This document shows, one piece after another, positions 57,343-64,000 of a DNA stretch of 64,000 bases. Location: positions 314,845 to 378,844 of the forward strand of contig BCKT01000004.1 of NCBI GenBank assembly GCA_003116875.1, written 5' to 3'. This DNA comes from Takashimella koratensis. Lineage: Eukaryota; Basidiomycota; Tremellomycetes; Trichosporonales; Tetragoniomycetaceae. The notes under the pieces were generated by a model, which saw only the letters and a list, made by a program, of their open reading frames with translations, was not told the DNA's origin and ran no database searches. Made by a program: the position numbers and the translations under genes. Within the stretch, counting starts at the first letter, position 1, and every line of letters begins with the position of its first letter.

Positions 57343-59412
57343 ATGGCGCAGTCCGAATCTGCCCCTTTGCTAGGGGACGCTCGTCCGGCCTCTTCCGTGA
57401 CTTTCGACCCTTCATCCTACAACTCCACCTCGGCGTCCAACGGCAACGGTCACGGTCACGGTCACGGTAGCGGTAACGGTAACGGGGAGTACTACGACGA
57501 CGACGCGGAGGACGACGGGATCGACAAGGGCCGTGAAGTCGAAGTCTGGAAACCGGGGAAGAGCACGTTCTCGCAGACTCTACTGAATGCCCTAGGTGAT
57601 TTGATCGGGACGGGATTGTTGGCGAACCCGATTGCGATAGCGCACGCAGGTTGGGTCTTTGGACCGTTGTTGTTGATTCTCATGGGCGCGGTGACGCTAT
57701 GGACGTGAGTGATGGGAAAGAGGAATGGGCAGTACCACGTGCAAGAGAGGAACCTTGTAGTTGAAGCAAGCGGGAGGCATTGGATTGGTGGTCTGGGCGG
57801 ATTAAGAGATCATGGGCATTGCTGATGCGTCTCATCCACAGGCTCAAGATCCTACTTCGGATCATCGAGAAAGATCGCAGACTTCGTAGCTTCACAGACG
57901 TTATTGGATACGCACTCGGACCTCGCGGCGAGGCCTTTATCACTGCCATCTTTGTCATCGAAGTGTGCACCTGGATGTGAGTGAGAGCTTTTTCCCGCAG
58001 ATACAGGCATCTCATCTTCTCCGTGTTTCTATCTTCTACCGAGGGGATTTGACTGACAACGCTCCTCCTGCTCACATCTGCGGGCCCGTTCTCAACAACA
58101 CAGCGTCGCACTCGTCGTCCTCTTCTCCGACTCGCTCGAGGCAGTCTTCCCGCAGTTCACCAGCAACGAATGGAAGATGATCGGTTTGGTCGTGTACGTC
58201 TCTACCCCTTTGCCTTTACCTTTCCTCTTGCTCTTGCTCTTCCTAGCTGACCTCATCAGCATCGTACCCCTCTCGTTCATGCCACTTCGATGGCTCTCCT
58301 TCTCCTCCGCACTCGGGGTCACTTCCTCCTGGACCCTCGTCGGGATCCTCCTTTTCTCCGGGATCGCGACCGAGCACACACCGGGCTCTCTCCGCGAGCC
58401 AGCGCCCACCGACCTCCTCCCCGCTCACGGCCTGATCAAATTCATCTCTGTCTTTGGTCTAATGTCTGTCGGTTTTGGAGGTCACGGCCTCATTCCGAAT
58501 TTGATTCACGATATGAAGAACCCGAAACAGGCGGATAGGGTCTGCGAGCTTGCTTATGGGATTAGTATGGTCGTTTATCTCGTCGTCGCGGTTTGTGGGT
58601 ATATCATGTACGGCCGCGACGTCTCGGATGAGGTGAGTCGGGGTTTTAGTTGCTTGCTTTGCGCTCGTTGTGGGTCAGATCATACATGCGAGAGAAGCAG
58701 AGTGATCTTAAGACGATTTGGGCTTGGGATCGATACTGACTTGTGATACAGGTCAGTAAGGACCTCGCGAGGACGCCTGGGTTCTCGCCAATGCTCAACA
58801 AGCTCGCGGTTCTCATGGTCGCTCTCAACCCACTCACAAAGATCCCCCTCGGTCTTCGTCCTGTAAGCATTCAAAGGCTCTTGCTACCCGTTCAAACTAA
58901 CTCCTGTTCAGCTGGCGACCATCATCTTCACCCATCTCAATCTCCATTCTACCGTTCTCATCCCGCAAGACGCGCAAACCCCTCACGCCACGACCGTCGC
59001 CAACTCCCCGGCGTCCTCTGCCGACGCTCTTTCCGACATGGGAGCTGGTGGAGACACTGAGATCGACGAAGAAGCCATCGCCGCTGCTGCTGCCGCTGCG
59101 TCCCATATCTCCATCGCTGCAGAGATCAAACACGATCGCCGAGAACGATTCAAGCGCATTCTTCGACCTACGATCCGCGTTCTCCTCAGTGTCATCTTTG
59201 TATTCATCGCACTCATCATGCCGAGCTTTGAGAGTGTGCTTAGCTTTATCGGAGCACTGTTTGCGATCTCGACGATGATCATTATTCCAGTCTGGGCGGG
59301 AGCGTCGGTCTTTGGGTGGAGGTGGTATTATATTCTTGCGGTGGTGGTCGGTGGGATCATCACGGTGGCAGGGACAGTGACCTCGGTCTGGAGTCCGTCA
59401 AAGGCGTCGTAG
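57343..59412 (+). CDS. Amino-acid/auxin permease family transporter, vacuolar AVT1-like
   Basis: Six exons: 57343-57704, 57842-57976, 58104-58193, 58260-58632, 58752-58862 and 58912-59412 (TAG); about 523 residues. A hydrophilic N-terminus with a Gly/His/Asn-rich repeat (GNGHGHGHGSGNGNG) precedes TM1, STFSQTLLNALGDLIGTGLL, which is the AAAP-family signature. Further segments include LMSVGFGGHGLIPNLIHDMK (the GHG region), MVVYLVVAVCGYIMYG and FESVLSFIGALFAISTMIIIP near the end. An Ala-rich loop sits before the last membrane block. AVT1-type proteins exchange protons for neutral amino acids across the vacuolar membrane. Substrate and location are inferred from the family. Confidence 0.88.
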
Positions 59413-59671
59413 AGTGGGTACGGGTGGGTGAGGTGGACCGGGCGTGGAAGCGTAGTGGTCGATCGGCGGATCGGACAAAGAATTGTCGTAGAATACTAAG
59501 AATGGTCTAGAGTGTCGATAGACAAAATTACAGACTGGAGTGTCAGATAGACACAAGACCTCTCCCCTACTTTATATCTATACATTCGCATCTTTAGGTA
59601 GATCATGTGTACATACTTCTATCTTTTATATATCTCCAACTTGGCAATCATAATGTGATCAATCACTTCAT

Positions 59672-61031
59672 CTACGGAACCAGCTTTGAGATATCTGCCG
59701 ATTTTGCTTTCCCTTCCCATACAATCTCACTCATGACCAAACCTGTTCCTGGACCTTGTGTGATACCCCAACAACTATGCCCACTGGCGACGTACACTCC
59801 TCCCACGCCTCGGACGGGACCTACGAGTGGCCTGCCGCGGTCCGCGATGGGGAGGAAACACGCCTGTTCGGCTTGGACGGTAGCGGCGGAGGAGGAGAAG
59901 ACCGGGGAGAGAGCTTGGGCTTGGGCGTGCAACTTTGCGATGGCCTTGGGGGAGGGCTCGACGAGAGCAGGGGAAGAAGGAAGCGGGACGTCGTCGCCTG
60001 CCCCACAGCTAGGAAGGTTAGCGAGACCCTCCACAAGATGGATCAAAGTCTTTGATTCAGCAACTCACATATAGGTCGTACCATCCGGCCGGGCGTATAC
60101 TTCCGGCTCACCCATACTCCCATCCTCCATCGTCATATCGGTGAACAAACAATGAGCGGTCAAAGTTTCTTTCGTCTTGAGAACGATACTATGTGCTCGA
60201 TGACCTGTGACGCCGAGAGATCTCCCAGGAGTCCCCGGGAGCATTGTCTTGGCAAGTGCGCCAACCCAAGGCCCCGCAGCGAGTACCACTGCATCTGCGG
60301 GAACGTGTTTTTCTTCACTCTCCCCGTTGCTAGAGTCAAGTTTGACGGTGACTCCCTCCACACGCGCTTCGGACATCTTCAATTCCGTAGCGGTGCCTAA
60401 GAGGATAGAACAACCGGGTTTCTCCCGAAACGCGTCGGCGAAGAATTGGGTGAAAAGTCGAGGATGAACTTGAGCGGTGGTGTCGTGCCCTCCTAGACTG
60501 CGGGAAGAGTGGACAAGGCCGTCCGGTAGCCAAGAGAGCGGAGAAGGTTTGGAGGATCGGCGGGTGGCGTCGGTCGAGATTGACTAAGGCCGGGTTAGCG
60601 CGCGAGAATCGGAAAGAGCAAGGTCAAAGTCTACATCCTACTCACCAGAGTCTCGACGGTTCGATAACCCCATTTCGCCTCGCCATCAAACTCGGCAGCG
60701 AGCTTCTTGTGCAGATCGTACGACATTGCCGCTAGGCCTGGGTCGTCGATCAGTACAGTTCATACTCAACCGTAGTTTCTTGCGTCATCTCCACTACACT
60801 TGCGGTCGTCGATCCCTTTTGGTAAAACTTACTAGCTGTTGGCGAGCCATGCCAATCTTTCGCCAAGAAACCTCCAGAGAACCCACTCGCACCCGCCGCA
60901 ATCTTGGTACCTTCTATCAACGTGATTGTCGAGCCGGCGACACGAGCGGGAGAGGTAGCGAGAAAGTAGGCGGTGCAGACGCCGATGATCCCACCGCCTA
61001 CGACGACGATGTTGGTTGGGGGGTTGGCCAT
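59672..61031 (-). CDS. FAD-dependent oxidoreductase (DAO fold), Tda3-like
   Basis: Four exons on the minus strand: 61031-60833, 60731-60646, 60583-60069 and 60008-59672 (TAG); 378 residues. The N-terminus NIVVVGGGIIGVCTAYFLA is the FAD-binding GxGxxG Rossmann motif and TLIEGTKIAAGASGFSGGFL is the second part of the DAO fold. It continues AVVLAAGPWVGALAK and ends CWGITQGPGTGLVMSEIV, the usual C-terminal FAD loop. SGGFLAKDWHG and SYDLHKKLAAEFDG resemble fungal Tda3-type proteins rather than classic D-amino-acid oxidases. No peroxisomal SKL-type end is seen (it ends KLVP). The substrate is unknown. Confidence 0.82.
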
Positions 61032-61567
61032 GGTACAGAGCGGAGAAGGAGGATGAGGATAGTCAGGTAGAGGAAGAAAAGGAAAGAGATGGAGAGGCAA
61101 GTCCAGGGTTGTGACCTCCACCTTGTTTTGTTCCGGTCACTCCGATAACGACCATACTTCCCCTAGACTCTGTGACGTCCACGCGTCGAGTTGCTTCATA
61201 GAGCCCGACGAGGTGTGCTCGACGGCATGCAAACGTGCGGCCCACAGCCGGGCTCACTTGGTCCCCTCGCGACAGGATCAGCTTGCAAGTAGCCATCCAG
61301 TGAGCCAGAGCTGGTTGGTATTCTGTGGTAGGCCCGGTAATAACAACTTGGGCCAGGCAGAAAGACTGACGTCATTCTGGAGCTGCTCCTTTGTCTTGAC
61401 CCGGTTGTGTGACCGTATCAACCAACCCACCAGGCGATCACCCATTCAACCACCTCCAGCCCCGTTCTCACATCTACACATCTACCCACTACCCATCTAC
61501 CCATCTACCCATCCATCCATCTCTTCGCATCCACCTACTCATCCACTACCAGCCCAACTCGAACATC
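61032..61567. other. Divergent intergenic region
   Basis: About 540 bases between the start codons of the FAD oxidoreductase (-) and the RPEL-repeat protein (+). The last 150 bases are a CCATCTAC-rich leader. No coding region. Confidence 0.5.
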
Positions 61568-62594
61568 ATGTGTGAGTAGAGTCGAGCTCAGCCATCCTAA
61601 TTCGCTCGTGTCTGCCGCTATCAACCCCCTCCAACGATCCGCTCCACCATTCCGCTTCCCACTCTCACGCGTCGCGCCCTTCTTGCCGCTTATACTAACC
61701 ATCTTCACTCAACCTCTGCATCCAACCCCATCCCTGCATCCCTCCCTCCCCCCCCCCCCCCCNNNNNNNNNNNNNNNNNNNNNNNNNNNNNNCCCCCCAC
61801 CCCCCTCACGCAGCCGACTTCCTCTCTCAGGCTCAGAAAGCCGCCTCGTCGGCGCTCAACACCGCAACCACTCTCGCCAACCAAGCGGCAACCACCGCTA
61901 CCGACTTTGCCAACCAGGCTGCGTCTTCCGAGACTGGCCAGAAAGTCACTGAGCAAGCCAAGGCCCTCGGCACGCAGGCGGGCGTCTACGCTGGCCAGGC
62001 GGCAGAGGGTGCAAAGACCCTCGCTGGTCAGGCTCATGCACAGGCTCACGCCTACGCACCCAACATCATCCCCCCGCCCACTGCGGGAGTCGACTTCTCC
62101 GCAGATCTCTCGCCCACTAACGAGCACGACAAGGAGAAGATTGAGAAGTTGTTTGGATCCCGTGCGTCCGCGGCGGAGCTCCAGGACAAGGGAATCCTCA
62201 AGGGTAAGTCAAGGCAGTAGGGAGTCGTGTAGCCGTTGCGGAAGGCCGTGCAGAGGCAAAAGCTCGCCCAGCGAAGTGTGGAAGGCGTTATAGAAATAGA
62301 ACTCGAAGAGAGACTCACATGCACAGGCGACCCCAACGACGCGCTCGCTGGCAGGAAGGCCGAGCTCCAGAAATCAATGCTCGAGGTGGGTCACGCGTCA
62401 GGGGAGAAAGAGTAAGGGACAAAGGGTGACTAACTTTCGTGTATAGGACAAGTTGCAGACCGACCTCTCCAAGCGCCCGACCGCTGATGAGCTCGTCAAG
62501 AAGGGCATCCTCAACCGTGAGTTTGACGATGTGTTAGACGGCAGAGGCTGGTGGAGACCCATGCTGATTCCATATAGCCGACGAGGCCGTTTGA
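61568..62594 (+). CDS. Small LEA-like protein with RPEL repeats
   Basis: Exons 61568-61571, 61814-62203, 62327-62385, 62447-62516 and 62578-62594 (TGA); 179 residues. The first exon supplies only ATG plus one base. Its 242-nt intron contains the assembly gap. The N-terminal half is Ala/Gln-rich helix (SQAQKAASSALNTATTLANQ; GQKVTEQAKALGTQAG), like LEA or stress proteins. The C-terminal half carries RPEL-type units: KIEKLFGSRASAAELQDKGI and DLSKRPTADELVKKGILN, each with the Arg/xx/ELxxxGI pattern that binds G-actin in animal MAL and Phactr. Fungal one- or two-RPEL proteins are poorly studied. The final reading frame NPDEAV depends on the short last exon. Confidence 0.75.
61763..61792. other. 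Assembly gap of 30 N within poly-C tract
   Basis: The N run is bordered by at least 14 C on the left and six C on the right, inside intron 1 of the RPEL gene. True length is unknown; the coding frame is not affected. Confidence 0.95.
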
Positions 62595-63614
62595 GCTGCC
62601 TGTGTCGGCGACGCAGATACGCGGCTTTCGACTGAATGGGCAGAGAGCAAGGTTGGGTCACTTTTTTGGGAGTCCCGTCCGAGTCAACGGTCAATAGTCA
62701 ACGAGAGAGAGAGTGGGTAGTCCGAATTGAGGTGCGAAAGGCGAGGGAGGACAAAGAATGAGGCAGAAGTCCAGAAGGAATCGGAAACCAAGGAACTGTA
62801 ACTGTGTACAGCATGTATGGTTGTGAAAATCATTCAGAAACTGAGGACACGCAGAGGCCAAGAAGTGTGAAGGGTGTATGGCCTTTGTACCGGGCAGAGG
62901 TGGTCGGCGAACGATGTGGATGGCGGATCGGGTTAGTCACACGAGCACTCAACGTAGCCGACGAGCCTGTTGCCTATGACAAGCGGGCGCAACCGATTCT
63001 ATTTACCGTTCTACCGTCGACATGGTCGTCTGACCCGAATCGTGGCTACCGACGTGGTGCCGCCGGCGGTCCATGTCGCTTGCCACCGCTAGTACTCACC
63101 TGTCATCCGACCATCGGAAGCTTTTCAATCAATTAGTATCGCCGCGGGATTAGCAAATCCCCCAGATCCATTTAATCAAGCTTGTAATGGAGATGGACCG
63201 AACTGTAATCCCCTTAATCCCCCCACAGAAGGAGGTGGGCCAAGTGGGCCTGGTCTGGCCCTCGCTTGCTTCAGTCCTCGTTATCGACAACTCTCCCCTC
63301 CGTCCGTACCACCACCTCACCCACTCACCCACCCTCACCACTACTCACTCTCTGTATAATACCCATCAGTATATTGTCAGACCTACACGCACGCAAGTAT
63401 CGCACGAGCACCAGCACGAGCACGAGCAACGCATAGACTATTATAGATAGACAACCCGCAATTCCCGACACACCGCCCACGTTGCACACCTCGCCCCCGA
63501 CCGACCCGACGCAGACGTATATTGCAAACTGTCCAGGACACACAGACGCATCTTCAGTAACTCACCAGCCTTCGTCAACTCTCTGTTCGCCCTACCCTCC
63601 TGTCGCCCAATTCC
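62595..63614. other. Intergenic region, no gene seen
   Basis: About 1 kb holding the 3' end of the RPEL gene and the promoter and leader of the ubiquitin protease. The last 300 bases are C-rich with a CACGAG repeat (63403-63427). No further gene recognised. Confidence 0.5.
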
Positions 63615-64000
63615 ATGTCGTACTCTGCGCCTCAGTCGACAACAGGGTCGCCATCCATCACGCCCCGACCCTCGGTCCAAATCGATAGCACCGCTGCAGA
63701 ATCGCTCTCATCTCTGCCCCCACCTTTGAACGGTTCCAGCGCTCCAGCGTCACCTAAAGCCGCCCCGCCGACATTGACCACCTCCTCGCCGTCGAGAAAT
63801 GTACCAAGAGCAGTGCTGAAGCCAGCTGGGATCGTTAACGAGACAAATACATGTTACTTCAACAGTGTGGTTCAATCTGTAAGTCGACCCGCTTTTAGTA
63901 ACTAACCTTGGCCACAGTTGAGCGCAACTCCACCCCTCATCTCGCTGTTATCCGCGACGCCTACATCTCCTCTCATCCCGGTCTCAACCACCATCCTCCC
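63615..64000 (+). CDS. Ubiquitin-specific protease (USP/UCH family), N-terminal part
   Basis: Partial gene running off the window. Exon 1 is 63615-63878, the intron is 63879-63917, and exon 2 starts at 63918. After a Ser/Pro/Thr-rich N-terminus of about 70 residues the Cys box reads GIVNETNTCYFNSVVQSLSA, matching the USP pattern G(L/I)xNxGNTCYxNSxxQ with the nucleophile cysteine and oxyanion asparagine. The usual GNTC glycine is replaced by Thr (TNTC), seen in some USPs. The following part reads TPPLISLLSATPTSPLIP. Such enzymes remove ubiquitin from proteins. Which USP this is cannot be said without the His box, which lies outside. Confidence 0.85.

Overview
The window reads as a gene-dense fungal chromosome segment, most likely from a basidiomycete yeast or yeast-like fungus of the Tremellomycetes (Cryptococcus/Kwoniella/Trichosporon type). 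The basis is the gene structure. Most genes are split by several 45-120 nt introns with GTGAGT/GTAAGT donors, CTGAC/CTAAC-like branch points 10-20 nt before the acceptor, and CAG/TAG acceptors. Some exons are only 6-34 nt. The gene families are typical of fungi. Class-level placement is inference; no rRNA or other marker is present. I assembled the gene models by hand from splice signals, reading phase and protein-family motifs. The models with good family matches have consistent phase across every exon.

Layout. 1-5042 (+): the 3' part of a GH3 beta-glucosidase followed by a sugar porter, a plausible beta-glucoside uptake and hydrolysis pair. 7080-9167 (+): a second MFS transporter. 10294-14016 (+): an alpha/beta hydrolase with a very long disordered N-terminus. 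14527-16153 (-): an F-box-like protein. 16777-17817 (+): PAPS reductase (sulfate assimilation). 18781-23891 (+): an ankyrin-RCC1-BTB-BTB protein of the IBtk/Btb3 Cul3-adaptor type. 26396-29092 (+): a Zn2Cys6 plus PAS regulator of the ERT1/AcuK gluconeogenesis family. 29417-31095 (-): an M20-family N-carbamoyl amidohydrolase (PYD3-like) interrupted by three in-frame stop codons. 31507-34533 (+): an ER Hsp70 of the Lhs1/Grp170 class. 35755-37431 (+): an F-box-like protein. 38213-39141 (+): a ubiquitin-like plus BAG co-chaperone. 39901-42034 (-): PRMT1/Hmt1 arginine methyltransferase. 42592-44681 (-): twinfilin, head-to-head with an IMPACT/Yih1-like protein (44893-46184, +). 46545-48799 (-): a UDP-glycosyltransferase. 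50343-52597 (+): a monocarboxylate-type MFS transporter with a repeat-rich promoter. 52905-53484 (-): a small membrane protein. 53565-55111 (+): a Tls1/C9orf78 splicing-associated protein. 55503-56176 (-): a small secreted glycoprotein. 57343-59412 (+): a vacuolar-type amino-acid transporter. 59672-61031 (-): a Tda3-like FAD oxidoreductase. 61568-62594 (+): a small RPEL-repeat protein. 63615-64000 (+): the start of a ubiquitin-specific protease.

I see no transposon, CRISPR array, rRNA or complete tRNA. The segment looks like ordinary core chromosome, with sugar and monocarboxylate transport, sulfur and pyrimidine/amide nitrogen metabolism, proteostasis, splicing and actin genes intermixed. 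The assembly has one N at 18870 inside a glycine-codon repeat and a 30-N gap (61763-61792) inside a poly-C tract.

The most unusual signal is the PYD3-like gene. Its frame, splice sites and metal-binding motifs are all intact, yet it carries TAG, TAG and TAA at codons 59, 130 and 358. At least codon 130 is a position where the family has tyrosine. Other genes here end at TAG or TAA normally, so this is not a genome-wide code change. It is either a young pseudogene or null allele, or a candidate for RNA editing or readthrough.
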